Positions 24,130-35,600 of a stretch of 64,000 nucleotides of DNA are shown here, in pieces. Under the pieces are notes generated by a model, which worked only from the letters and a program-made list of their open reading frames with translations, had not been told where the DNA came from and made no database searches. Numbering within the stretch: the first letter of the stretch is position 1; each line of letters begins with the position of its first letter. The translations under genes were made by a program, and so were the position numbers. The DNA lies in assembly GCA_039090855.1 (NCBI GenBank), contig CM077005.1, positions 79,232,607-79,296,606 of the forward strand, given 5' to 3'. Origin of the DNA: Macrothele yani (lineage: Eukaryota > Arthropoda > Arachnida > Araneae > Macrothelidae).

Positions 24130-25030
24130 AAGCTTGAATTTAGGAAACTTGTGATCAGTATAATTTAAAAACTTTGTGAGAAAAGCCCACTAAATTTTAA
24201 GTTTGTCCGTGGGGTAACTTGTTTGGACCCAAATATTATAGTGCAGCAGGCGAGTCTAGGCAAGAAGAGAGTGGAAATTGTGCTCAAAGTTTTACTTAGT
24301 GCAAACAGGATTTCAGATGACTGTGCTGAAAAATCTAATAAACAGTATGCTTCATTGTGTGTAGAAGCTCAATCTGCTTTAAAGTCACAGTTTGATGAAT
24401 TTTTAGACAGTCATGATGATTCCATTGGATTAGACAAATTTTACAGTGCTCTACTTGACAACCAAAAACAATTTGGTGAACTTTAGGATGTAATAAAAAA
24501 TTGTCTCATTATGTCTCATGGAAATGCTTCAGTTCCGATGTTAGGCCTTTGTGAGAAAAGCCCACTAAATACCTTCAAGTTAGAATTGATAATACCTTCA
24601 AGTTAGAATTGAAGGGAAAGGAATTGAAGCTTGAATTTAGGAAACTTGTGACCAGTATAATTTAAAAACTTTGTGAGAAAAGCCCACTAAATTTTAAGTT
24701 TGTCCGTGGGGTAACTTGTTTGGACCCAAATATTATAGTGCAGCAGGCGAGTCTAGGCAAGAAGAGAGTGGAAATTGTGCTCAAAGTTTTACTTAGTGCA
24801 AACAGGATTTCAGATGACTGTGCTGAAAAATCTAATAAACAGTATGCTTCATTGTGTGTAGAAGCTCAATCTGCTTTAAAGTCACAGTTTGATGAATTTT
24901 TAGACAGTCATGATGATTCCATTGGATTAGACAAATTTTACAGTGCTCTACTTGACAACCAAAAACAATTTGGTGAACTTTAGGATGTAATAAAAAATTG
25001 TCTCATTATGTCTCATGGAAATGCTTCAGT
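24130..25030 (+). repeat. 404-bp duplication with 93-bp patchwork spacer
   Basis: 24130-24533 and 24627-25030 are the same sequence (offset 497, one T/C difference noticed). The spacer 24534-24626 is assembled from short pieces. 24533-24549 equals the inverse of RTE positions 27305-27321. 24550-24570 equals 24175-24195 of the hAT itself. 24571-24589 and 24591-24614 match RTE 27260-27284 with one mismatch. Such mosaics are typical of template-switching repair. Confidence 0.85.
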
Positions 25031-26198
25031 GGAAGGTGGATTTTCTGTCAATAAGTCTCTTCTTCTGGAAAATCTCCTGGAAGAATCCCTGATTTGTCAG
25101 AGAACAGTTTTTGATGCCATTAAAAATGTGGGAGGAGTAGAACACATTGCCATCAATAGAAGGCTTCTTCTTTCTGTTAGAGCCTCCAGACGAAGATATC
25201 AGAATTATCTTGAGAAAGAAAGTGTTTTTCAAAATGAAGAAGAAAGAAAACTTAAAGAAAAAATGATCATGAAATAAAGGAATTGAAGGGAAAAAGGCAA
25301 AGAGTACGGAAGGAACTTGAGTTGGAAGAAGCAGCATTGCAGGCGAAGATTTCAGATTGGGAAAAGAAGAAAAGTGGTGTGTAATATAAAAACAGTGACT
25401 GTGTTCCTACTGTAATATTTTTATAGTAACTGTTCTGAATATTGTGTATGGGTCTGTTTGAGTGTTTCTTCAATAAATGTAAAACCATGAAAATAAGAGT
25501 AAACTTAAAATTAAAAAGTTGTGAGTTGGACGGCTATGGGGAAGGTGGAGGCCAATAAAAATAAATAAATAATAATAATAATAATAATTAAATGAATCAG
25601 TTAGTTGGGAAACTTTATACGTCAAACGGAAGCACTTTTAAATAATATAAGTTTCTCAATTATCCAATTCAATTTAATTTTATTTATTATCATGGAACGT
25701 ATATTGAATAACTCAAATAAACCTATTTGTGTAAGGTCAGGGATTTCTTATATATTTGGTCAGGGAAATCAGGTTTGATAATTCTGTGGACACCCTGATG
25801 CAGGAACTAAAACTTTTCAGAGTTCATCGTGTTGTATCAGTTTTCAAGATTTCATTTGCATTACAGCAGGACTCCCATGCTAATTATCAAGGGACTGCAC
25901 TCCAAGTTCTTTATCACTGAATGTCTGCCACAAACGATTCATGAAGCATTTAAAATAAATAAATAAATATATATATATATATATATATAGGGATGTAAGG
26001 TCAGGTGATGCGTAACATCACAGCCTCTCCTTGACAAATATCAACCCCGCCTTCTCGTGGTGCATCCTGTTCCCACTAAAGGGGCTCTGACGACCGCCAA
26101 TAGCGGTATAACTATACCATCGGGATTAGAGGAAATTCTATCCCACACTCACCAACCCGCTTGGCCAGCGTGGTGAGTTATGGCCAAACCCCTCCAAA

Positions 26199-27146
26199 AT
26201 GATTCCACAACTTAAATCTTGGCCCTCAGTCTCCGGCAGCTGGAATGTACCTGGCCAAGGCAGCGGCCAGTGCGACATGAAGGCAGAGGGTGCTAAGAAT
26301 CCCCGGAGGACCGGACTAGGCTGCCATCTGATGCTGACCTTGGCTACTTACAATGGACGCTCCCTATCTTCTGATTCAAGGCTTCTTGAATTGGAAGAGG
26401 AACTACAAAGGATCAAGTGGGACATCGTCGGGCTAAGTGAGGTAAGGAGAAAAGGAGAAGATCTCATCGAACTGAAAAGTGGACATCTCTTCTACTATCG
26501 TGGGACAGATACTGGCAGAACTAGTGGTGTTGGATTTATAATAAACAAGAAACTGAAGGATAAAGTTGTAGAAGTTGAAAGTTCCTCTGACAGAGCTGCA
26601 CGACTTGTTATCCAACTCTCGAAAAGATACCAGGCTCAGATTATTCAAACTTATGCACCCACCACAAGTCATCCTGAAGAAGAAATTGAAGAATTTTATG
26701 AGGAAATTTGTCATCTAAATAATAAAGGTAAGCAGCACTTGAAAATAATTATGGGAGATTTCAATGCAAAAATAGGGCAACGGCAACAGAATGAAACTTC
26801 AGTAGGTAAATTCGGTCACGGCAACAGAAACGAGCGTGGAAATACTCTCATTGAGTTTGCAGAGGCAGAAGGGTTTTTCATCTTGAACTCCTTCTTCAAG
26901 AAAAAGCCACACAGGAAATGGACATGGAGACATCCAAATGGGACGACAAGTGAAATTGATTTTATTATGTGTAACAAAAAATTCGTCATAGAAGACTGCA
27001 GTGTGCTAAACAAGTTCAACACAGGTAGTGACCATAGATTGGTGAGATGTAAGATGCACCTCAACACTAAACTTGAACGTGGCAAGCTCATAAGACAAAC
27101 AAAATCTATTGACATAACCAACCTTAAAAAACACCATAATACCTGA
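26199..27146 (+). pseudogene. RTE endonuclease domain
   Basis: The ATG at 26199 opens 315 residues. The AP-endonuclease motifs are present in order: TLATYNGRSL (Asn), IVGLSEVRRKG (Glu), TYAPTT, IIMGDFNAKIG (Asp, Asn), TSEIDFIMCN (Asp) and TGSDHRLVRCKM (Asp-His). All metal-binding and catalytic positions I can check are intact. The frame ends just after an insertion that separates it from the RT. In the minus-strand copy at 29936-32370 this insertion is absent. Confidence 0.85.
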
Positions 27147-27267
27147 AGGATAAAGTCTCTAGAGAGCCTGAAGAAGGAGAAGAGTTTTCTCCGAAAATTT
27201 GCTATAAATGAAAAAATTTCCTAGTAAATTCCCATAAGTTGCTTTAGATTATTAAAACCATAATACC
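27133..27267 (+). repeat. Insertion within RTE copy 1 flanked by 11-bp repeats
   Basis: ACCATAATACC occurs at 27133-27143 and 27257-27267; the copy at 29936-32370 has only one. The inserted 113 bp (27144-27256) begins TGAAGGATAAAGT; with the preceding C this equals 14 bases at 26553-26566 in the same element. The added 124 bp shift the frame. Confidence 0.8.
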
Positions 27268-27324
27268 TTCAAGTTAGAACTGAAGAACAGGTTCTCTACT
27301 TTAGAAGGCCTAACATCGGAAGAA

Positions 27325-29283
27325 GTGGACATCTCTGAAGTTAACAGAAAAATAACCAAAGCTCTTATGGAAACAGCAACAAAATTAGCTGGGTCTAAGA
27401 ACAAGTTGCATGTGAACAAATTATCAGGAAAAACCAAAATGTTGATGCAAAAAAGAAGAGAGATGAGGACAACTAAAGAAGATGTGACTTCCAAAGTGGA
27501 ATATATAGAGCTATGCAAGACAGTAAGAAAAAGTATCACTGAAGACTTAAGAAAATTCAACTGTGAACTAGTAAAGAAAGCAATTGAAAACAACCAAAGC
27601 CTAAAGATAGCAAAGGGACATCTCAGTAAGGGAAGAAAACAGATTATGGCACTGAGAAAAGAAGATGGTTCTGTAACAAGAAATAGAGGCGAAATTTTGA
27701 CAAGAGTGAAAGATTTCTACTCCAAATTATATGAAAGGGATGATATATGCACTCCAGACATCATGAAAGATACCAGTACCAGAGTTCCTCCAGTCCTTCC
27801 AGCAGAAGTTGCACATGCAATCAAGAACATGAAGCGAGAAAAAGCTCCAGGAGAAGATGGAATTACTGTAGACATCATACAAGAAGCAAGTGGAGAAATC
27901 GAAACAGTACTCGCCCAAATTTTCACTCGATGCCTTAATGAAGGAAAGATTCCTGAGGATTGGAACACCGCTACAATGATCCTGCTACATAAGAAAGGTG
28001 ACATTGAGGATCTCGGAAACTACAGACCTATCAGCCTCCTATCAGTAGTTTATAAAATCTTCAGTAAAGTTCTTTCACACTGCTTGAAGGTAACACTGGA
28101 CATGGCTCAACCGAGAGAACAAGCTGGATTCAGGAGTGGCTACAGCACAATAGATCATATCCACGTGCTGAGAGAACTAATTGAAAGAGCGAGGGAATAT
28201 GAGCTTCCATTGTGCATGGCTTTTATCGATTATGAAAAAGCCTTTGATTCGGTGAAACCATCAGCAGTTACAATGGCTCTGAAAACCTGCGGTATTGAAG
28301 ATGCATACATTAATATTATTAATAACATCTATGAAAATGCAAGTGCAAAGATTAGGCTGTTTGAAAATACAACACACGTAAAAATTGGAAAGGGAGTGAG
28401 ACAAGGTGACACCATATCTCCAAAGCTCTTTAATGCCACATTGGAGGGTGTTTTTCAGTCGCTGAGCTGGGAAAACAAGGGGATAAAGATTAATGGAGAT
28501 TATCTAACCCACCTTCGTTTTGCTGATGACGTAGTCATTTTTGCAACTACCCCATCAGAGCTGCAGAGCATGATGCAGGAACTTGCTGACAAGAGTAAAG
28601 AAGTGGGATTAAAAATGAACTTTCAGAAGACAAAAGTGATGTTCAATGCTTTTACAAGAAATGAAGATTTATCGATTGATGGAGAAAAGCTGGAGATAAC
28701 AGACACGTACGTTTATCTTGGACAGCAGATATCAAGTGAGGGTCACATTGATGAAGAAATTAATCGGCGTACAAAACTTGCCTGGAGAGCTTTTGGAAGA
28801 AACAGCATAATTTTCAAGAGCAATATGCCATTATGTCTTAAAAGAAAAGTGTTTGATCAATGCATCCTTCCAGTGCTTACGTATGGTGCAGAGACGTGGA
28901 CCTTAACTAAAAGAGACATACAAAGGCTGCAGACAACTCAAAGAAGCATGGAGAGGTGCATACTTGGTGTAACCAGGAGAGATAAGAAGAGGAACTCGTG
29001 GATCCGAAAAATGACAAGAGTGGAAGACATCATGATCAGAGTTAAATCCCTGAAATGGCAATGGGCTGGACATACTGCCAGAAGGACAGATCATCGATGG
29101 ACAGCCGAAATTTTAGATTGGATTCCAAGGGACAGGAAAAGACCCAGAAGAAGACCACATGGAAGATGGGTGGATGAAATTCGAAAGTATGCAGGGGTGA
29201 CATGGAGGAGACTGGCACAAGACAGACCGTTGTGGAGGAAACTTGGGGAGACCTTCGTCCAGCAGTGGATTGATAATGGTTGA
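27325..29283 (+). pseudogene. RTE reverse transcriptase domain
   Basis: 652 residues are open, but the frame begins after the insertion and lacks the endonuclease. RT blocks occur in order: REKAPGEDGI, MILLHKKGD, NYRPISLLSVVYK, AFIDYEKAFDSV, GVRQGDTISPKLFNATLEGV and the catalytic FADD (28519-28530), then YLGQQISS and the C-terminal VLTYGAETWTL and GHTARRTD segments. It ends QQWIDNG. This part looks intact; separation from the endonuclease makes the copy nonautonomous. Confidence 0.85.
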
Positions 29284-29314
29284 CAATGATGATGATGATG
29301 ATCCCCAAGTTGAG

Positions 29315-29402
29315 ACTGGCACAAGACAGACCGTTGTGGAGGAAACTTGGGAGACCTTCGTCCAGCAGTGGATTGATAATGGTTGACAATGATGATGATG
29401 AT
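29315..29402 (+). mobile_element. RTE copy 2: 3'-end fragment
   Basis: A second 3' terminus of about 88 bp starts GAGACTGGCACAAG and ends in the (TGATGA)n tail, in tandem with copy 1. It is extremely 5'-truncated. Confidence 0.8.
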
Positions 29403-29460
29403 ATCATCATCGTCGTCATGATATCATCATGATATCATCATCATGATATCATCATCATCA
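29398..29460. repeat. ATGATATC/ATCATC simple repeat at a tail-to-tail junction
   Basis: Palindromic ATGATATCATCAT units join the 3' tails of plus-strand copy 2 and minus-strand copy 3. Confidence 0.85.
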
Positions 29461-29935
29461 TTGTCAACCATTATCAATCCACTGCTGGACGAAGGTCTCC
29501 CCAAGTTTCCTCCACAACGGTCTGTCTTGTGCCAGTCTCCTCCATGTCACCCCTGCATACTTTCGAATTTCATCCACCCATCTCCTATGTGGTCTTCTTC
29601 TGGGTCTTTTCCTGTCCCTTGGAATCCAATCTAAAATTTCGGCTGTCCATCGATGATCTGTCCTTCTGGCAGTATGTCCAGCCCATTGCCATTTCAGGGA
29701 TTTAACTCTGATCATGATGTCTTCCACTCTTGTCATTTTTCGGATCCACGAGTTCCTCTTCTTATCTCTCCTGGTTACACCAAGCATGCACCTCTCCATG
29801 CTACTTTGAGTTGTCTGCAGCCTTTGTATGTCTCTTTTAGTTAAGGTCCACGTCTCTGCACCATACGTAAGCACTGGAAGGATGCATTGATCAAACACTT
29901 TTCTTTTTAAGACATAATGGCATATTGCTCTTGAT
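29461..29935 (-). mobile_element. RTE copy 3: minus-strand 3' fragment
   Basis: Minus-strand sequence from the 3' end up to AAGAGCAATATGCC (equivalent to copy 1 position 28818). The 163-residue frame is the RT C-terminus (KRKVFDQCILPVLTYGAETW through QQWIDNG). It is tandem with copy 4. Confidence 0.85.
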
Positions 29936-32370
29936 ATCATCATCATCATTGTCAACCATTATCAATCCACTGCTGGACGAAGGTCTCCCCAAGTTTCCTC
30001 CACAACGGTCTGTCTTGTGCCAGTCTCCTCCATGTCACCCCTGCATACTTTCGAATTTCATCGACCCATCTCCTATGTGGTCTTCTTCTGGGTCTTTTCC
30101 TGTCCCTTGGAATCCAATCTAAAATTTCGGCTGTCCATCGATGATCTGTCCTTCTGGCAGTATGTCCAGCCCATTGCCATTTCAGGGATTTAACTCTGAT
30201 CGTGATGTCTTCCACTCTTGTCATTTTTCGGATCCACGAGTTCCTCTTCTTATCTCTCCTGGTTACACCAAGCATGCACCTCTCCATGCTTCTTTGAGTT
30301 GTCTGCAGCCTTTGTATGTCTCTTTTAGTTAAGGTCCACGTCTCTGCACCATACGTAAGCACTGGAAGGATGCATTGATCAAACACTTTTCTTTTAAGAC
30401 ATAATGGCATATTGCTCTTGAAAATTATGCTGTTTCTTTCAAAAGCTCTCCAGGCAAGTTTTGTACGCCGATTAATTTCTTCATCAATGTGACCCTCACT
30501 TGATATCTGCTGTCCAAGATAAACGTACGTGTCTGTTATCTCCAGCTTTTCTCCATCAATCGATAAATCTTCATTTCTTGTAAAAGCATTGAACATCACT
30601 TTTGTCTTCTGAAAGTTCATTTTTAATCCCACTTCTTTACTCTTGTCAGCAAGTTCCTGGATCATACTCTGCAGCTCTGATGGGGTAGTTGCAAAAATGA
30701 CTACGTCATCAGCAAAACGAAGGTGGGTTAGATAATCTCCATTAATCTTTATCCCCTTGTTTTCCCAGCTCAGCGACTGAAAAACACCCTCCAATGTGGC
30801 ATTAAAGAGCTTCGGAGATATGGTGTCACCTTGTCTCACTCCCTTTCCAATTTTTACGTGTGTTGTATTTTCAAACAGCCTGATCTTTGCACTTGCATTT
30901 TCATAGATGTTATTAATAATATTAATGTATGCATCTTCAATACCGCAGGTTTTCAGAGCCATTGTAACTGCTGATGGTTTCACCGAATCAAAGGCTTTTT
31001 CATAATCGATAAAAGCCATGCACAATGGAAGTTCATATTCCCTCGCTCTTTCAATTAGTTCTCTCAGCACATGGATATGATCTATTGTGCTGTAGCCACT
31101 CCTGAATCCAGCTTGTTCTCTCGGTTGAGCCATGTCCAGTGTTACCTTCAAGCGGTGTGAAAGAACTTTAGTGAAGATTTTATAAACTACTGATAGGAGG
31201 CTGATAGATCTGTAGTTTCCGAGATCCTCAATGTCACCTTTCTTATGTAGCAGGATCATTGTAGCGGTGTTCCAGTCCTCAGGAATCTTTCCTTCATTAA
31301 GGCATCGAGTGAAAATTTGGGCGAGTACTGTTTCGATTTCTCCACTTGCTTCTTGTATGATGTCTACAGTAATTCCATCTTCTCCTGGAGCTTTTCCTCG
31401 CTTCATGTTCTTGATTGCATGTGCAACTTCTGCTGGAAGGACTGGAGGAACTCTGGTACTGGTATCTTTCATGATGTCTGGAGTGCATATATCATCCCTT
31501 TCATATAATTTGGAGTAGAAATCTTTCACTCTTGTCAAAATTTCTGCCTCTATTTCTTGTTACAGAACCATCTTCTTTTTCTCAGTGCCATAATCTGTTT
31601 TCTTCCCTTACTGAGATGTCCCTTTGCTATCTTTAGGCTTTGGTTGTTTTCAATTGCTTTTCTCACTAGTTCACAGTTGAATTTCCTTACGTCTTCAGTG
31701 ATACTTTTTCTTACTGTCTTGCATAGCTCTATATATTCCACTTTGGAAGTCACATCTTCTTTAGTTGTCCTCATCTCTCTTCTTTTTGCATCAACATTTT
31801 GGTTTTTCCTGATAATTTGTTAATATGCAACTTGTTCTTAGACCCAGCTAATTTTGTTGCTGTTTCCATAAGAGCTTTGGTTACTTTTCTGTTAACTTCA
31901 GAGATGTCCACTTCTTCCGATGTTAGGCCTTCTAAAGTAGAGAACCTGTTCTTCAGTTCCAACTTGTAGGTATTATGGTGTTTTTTAAGGTTGGTTATGT
32001 CAATACATTTTGTTTGTCTTATGAGCTTGCTACGTTCGAGTTTAGTGTTGAGGTGCATCTTACATCTCACCAATCTATGGTCACTACCTGTGTTGAACTT
32101 GTTTAGCACACTGCAGTCTTCTATGACGAATTTTTTGTTACACATAATAAAATCAATTTCACTTGTCGTCCCATTTGGATGTCTCCATGTCCATTTCCTG
32201 TGTGGCTTTTTCTTGAAGAAGGAGTTCAAGATGAAAAACCCTTCTGCCTCTGCAAACTCAGCGAGAGTATTTCCATGCTGGTTTCTGTTGCCATGACCGA
32301 ATTTACCTACTGAAGTTTCATTCTGTTGCCGTTGCCCTATTTTTGCATTGAAATCTCCCATAATTATTTT
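29936..32370 (-). mobile_element. RTE copy 4: long minus-strand copy
   Basis: The copy runs from the 3' end to within the endonuclease, truncated at TTGAAAATAATTATGGG (copy 1 position about 26738). The RT frame 29952-31538 is intact, with FADD near 30700-30715. The endonuclease part 31771-32370 is open to its truncated end. Frameshifts near 31570 and 31780 separate the pieces. Protein identity to copy 1 is very high, which implies recent activity of this family. Confidence 0.85.
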
Positions 32371-32630
32371 CAAGTGGGAGATTTCAATGCAAAAATAGGG
32401 CAACGGCAACAGAATGAAACTTCAGTAGGTAAATTCGGTCATGGCAACAGAAACCAGCATGAAAATACTCTCGTTGAGTTTGCAGAGGCAGAAGGGTTTT
32501 TCATCTTGAACTCCTTCTTCAAGAAAAAGCCACACAGGAAATGGACATGGAGACATCCAAATGGGACGACAAGTGAAATTGATTTTATTATGTGTAACAA
32601 AAAATTCGTCATAGAAGACTGCAGTGTGCT
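32105..32630. repeat. 256-bp-arm palindrome in RTE endonuclease sequence, 14-nt loop
   Basis: 32105-32360 (minus-oriented copy 4) and 32375-32630 (plus-oriented fragment, copy 5) are near-perfect inverted repeats with only a few mismatches, separated by 14 nt. Copy 5 covers only copy 1 positions about 26753-27008 and is truncated at both ends; beyond 32630 the sequence becomes (AT)n. Confidence 0.9.
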
Positions 32631-32632
32631 CT

Positions 32633-32635
<3 letters not shown>

Positions 32636-32683
<48 letters not shown>
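32636..32683. repeat. (AT)n microsatellite
   Basis: Uninterrupted AT dinucleotides lie between the RTE fragment and the left arm of the RT element. Confidence 0.9.
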
Positions 32684-32686
<3 letters not shown>

Positions 32687-35600
32687 TATAAAGAAGATAC
32701 CTAAGCAAAAAAATACATATATAATTTTGACTCACACCTAGTACAACATAGAAAAGGTTATGTATCTACCTGTGTGAGTAAAAGGAGAAAAGATAAAAAA
32801 ATAAAATAAAACAACTGAATGTAGAAGGTGTCGAGAATACTGAGCCTTGGCTTTATCAAGGACCAGCAAAAACTCTGCATTTTCTCACTTCTACAAAGAC
32901 CTAGTTGGAAATGGGTTTCTGCAAGGCCATAGATGCAAGTAACATTCCCACCTAAAATAGTTTAAAAAATATATATATAAGTCATGTCCTCCGTAGAGTA
33001 GCATGACCTAGCACTAGTTAACAATTTCGCTTGCATCCATTAACCTTCATGGCCCGACCCATGCTCTTCATCTGTTACTATTAAACAGAGAGAAGAAGAT
33101 TAAAGAGAACTCAAGCTGTGAGAGTGACATAATAAATAGAAATGATTTTCAGCTATAACGAAATTCCAAGTTCGTTTGAGAGAGAATTTAAACCTGAAAA
33201 ACAATGCAAAAGAAATCCAAATTTTACATTGCAATTAAAAAAGGAAATGTTAATTTATAACGAACAGATTTTTGAAAGAAAACTTGAGTCTAAAACCCCC
33301 TACTCTACAACTTATGACAGCACGAAAACGAGAATAAGTTAAAGATAATAATTAACTAAAGAAAACTTTGTGAAAGTTATATACCTTAAACAGTTAGTTG
33401 CAATATGTACAAAGTATTTCAGCAGTGCTTTAAGTGCATAATTAATTAGTTATTAAGAACTTTACTACTTTGAAAAAACAGCGCATAGACAGCGCATAGA
33501 AAAGGAACATGCTTAGCCATCTTCTGTTCCTAGGTACCCCAAAAGACGCTCAAAGTTACAAAGAAAAGTAAGAGTTAAAACCCGCATAAATGTTAACAGA
33601 CAAACCAATGCTTAAAAGCTGAAAAGCTAAAAAACGACAGAGAAAAGGTACATAAAGTACAAACATTGAACTTATAAAACCTAGAACCCAAAAACAAGGA
33701 AGAGAGCTTACCTCTTGTGTGACAAAAACTTTTCTCCTCACAAGAGGAGAACATGGCTGACCTCTTCCGCCACTCCCTAGACGCTGGGGGGCAGTGAGGG
33801 TGGGGCTGATGGCCTCCTCATACAGCAAGAAACCAACGCGCGGAGATTTTAACCAGAGAAAAAAATATATAAACTTAAGACTGTGGATCTGTATGATCAG
33901 AATGAGCAGAATTAACTCTCCAGAATACATGAGAAATATTATAAAATACACGAGTCAATAGTTAAAAACTACAAACTTAACTCTTCGAGCTACATTCCTG
34001 TAATTACTACTTGTTCTTGTGATGAACATAAAGATACAGTTCACTATGATAAGAATTACAACCATATTATCACCGGAAACTTGAGTTATGTTGAAAATGA
34101 AATGCTTAGGAATTTATTAGAGTATGGCTCTAAATTCAGACCTTCCTTCATAATTTCCAAAGAAAGGATTCTTGAGAGCTTCACTCAAGATGTAAATAAG
34201 TACATCGTAAAAACCAGTTTAACGTACAATCAGCCTATTGAGGCCTTCGCAGAATGGAAATATAATATAATCAATAGCTTCACCGGTGAGTTGGCAGGTC
34301 TGGACTTTTGTTTCGACAGAAATCTCTTTTTCTCTGGAGAAGCTAAAAGGTCACTCTCCAAACTACAAGACCAATTTATTTTTACCACTACGGATAAAGC
34401 TAGCAATAATTTTGCAATTATCTGTAAGAAGTTTTATTTTGAATTGTTAACTATGGAACTCAATAATAGAGTAACATACGAGCCCGTAAGTTATTCTACC
34501 AAGCAGTTAGAAAATCGGTTTAAGGCATTCTTCAAGAAACTTAAAATTCCACAAACTAGAAGATATGGGCCTGAATTTCCATTTCTTTTTGCAACGGTTA
34601 AGTTTCATAAGGATCCTGTGAAGTTCAGGTTCATAGCTAGTGGAGTAAGGAGTCATAAAAAGAAAATAGATCTTGCTTTTGAAGATGTCTTAAAGAAGGT
34701 TTTGAAACACATTAGAAACTGTTCTAACTTGATGTACAGAGATTTTTGGATAATTAATAATAATGCAGAAGTAATTTCTACTATACTCAAAGTTTGTCCC
34801 CTAGATATTAATAGTTATGATTTTGAAAACCTATATACTAATCTGCCTCTATCAGATATAATCACTACCTTTAAAGAGCTGTATGCAGAATTTAAACTTA
34901 ACCAATTTGTTGATGTAGGAACTTGGAACTCTTATCTCAATTGCTGCATAAAAAATAACCATATCTTATATAATAATACTCTCTATAAGCAAGTGAACGG
35001 TATTCCAATGGGAACATCAACGTCCACAAATATCGCTAATCTATTCCTGTTCTTTAAGGAATATAAATTCATTAAAAATCACCCCACCTGCTCAGATAAC
35101 TACCTTTACACTTTTAGATATATTGATGATCTGCTGTGTATCAATAATTCAGAAGTTATAGAGAGTGATTTTGATAATATCTATCCTAGCTCTCTTAACT
35201 TATGTAAAACCAACCACAGTAATCAGGAACTTGAGTTCCTAGACTTAAGCATTAAGCTCAACAGAGGTAACCCATCTATTAGCCTCTTTGATAAAAGAGT
35301 TAATTTTCCTTTCAAAGTAATTAAATATCTACACTGGAATAATAACATTTCAACCAAAGTAATTGAGAATGTATTAATTTCTCAGGTCCTAAGAGTTTCA
35401 AGAATTTGCAGCAACAATTTGGATTTCAATTACCACATTAATATACTATTAGAAAGTTTTCTAGAGAATGAAATTCCTTCTTCTTTCATCAAAAGAACTT
35501 TAAGAAAAATTATTCTGAATAATAGAGTAAGGTTGGCAGATCTGCTTTAATTTTCTACAGTTAATAATATGATTCTGACCAATCAAAGCCGTAAGGAAGT

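Larger units (their letters stand above)
22452..25380 (+). pseudogene. hAT transposase, broken by internal duplications
   Basis: The start ATG gives MSKRCVFNEQWLDKHISPEF, then a BED-type finger (CKVC, then SSHGNGPNHLKN). A 115-bp tandem duplication (22907-23136) shifts the frame. The catalytic part continues at 23200-23675 with FDES and VSMDGPNVN, then stops. A 404-bp duplication (24130-25030) repeats an 87-residue frame exactly, and the tail at 25008-25277 gives SHGNASVEGGFSVNKSLLL, the dimerisation block. The tail aligns with element A across its insertion site (LLLSVRASRRRYQNYLEK versus LLNSVRDSHKFYKEYVDK). In SVEGGFS the acidic residue expected in AERGFS appears as SVE, so the position is kept. 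It is inactive. Confidence 0.85.
22043..25797 (+). mobile_element. hAT element with CAGGGTGTCCAC termini
   Basis: CAGGGTGTCCAC at 22043 and its exact inverse GTGGACACCCTG ending at 25797 bound a 3,755-bp element. CAGGGAAA-type subterminal repeats lie near both ends (22070-22150 and 25740-25770), as in element B. It carries a BED-finger hAT transposase relic. No matching flanking duplication was found (TCCATAAC before, ATGCAGGA after), so the TSD is lost or the flanks are rearranged. It lies in the AFF gene intron, same strand. Confidence 0.75.
25990..29303 (+). mobile_element. RTE-clade LINE copy 1, near full length
   Basis: It starts after an (AT)n run with a G+C-richer leader (GGGATGTAAGGTCAGG). 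It encodes an AP-type endonuclease and a reverse transcriptase and ends in a (TGA)n tail, the usual RTE 3' end. The insert at 27144-27256 splits its reading frame. RTE elements are non-LTR retrotransposons that nick target DNA and reverse-transcribe their RNA in place. Confidence 0.85.

Noticed and set aside
22035..25805. TSD for the hAT at 22043-25797
   Set aside because: TCCATAAC and ATGCAGGA do not match at 5, 6 or 8 bp, so no duplication is claimed despite perfect termini.
29042..30332. Multiple short frames such as MICPSGSMSSPLPFQG
   Set aside because: These are antisense shadows of the RTE C-terminus, repeated because the copies are repeated.
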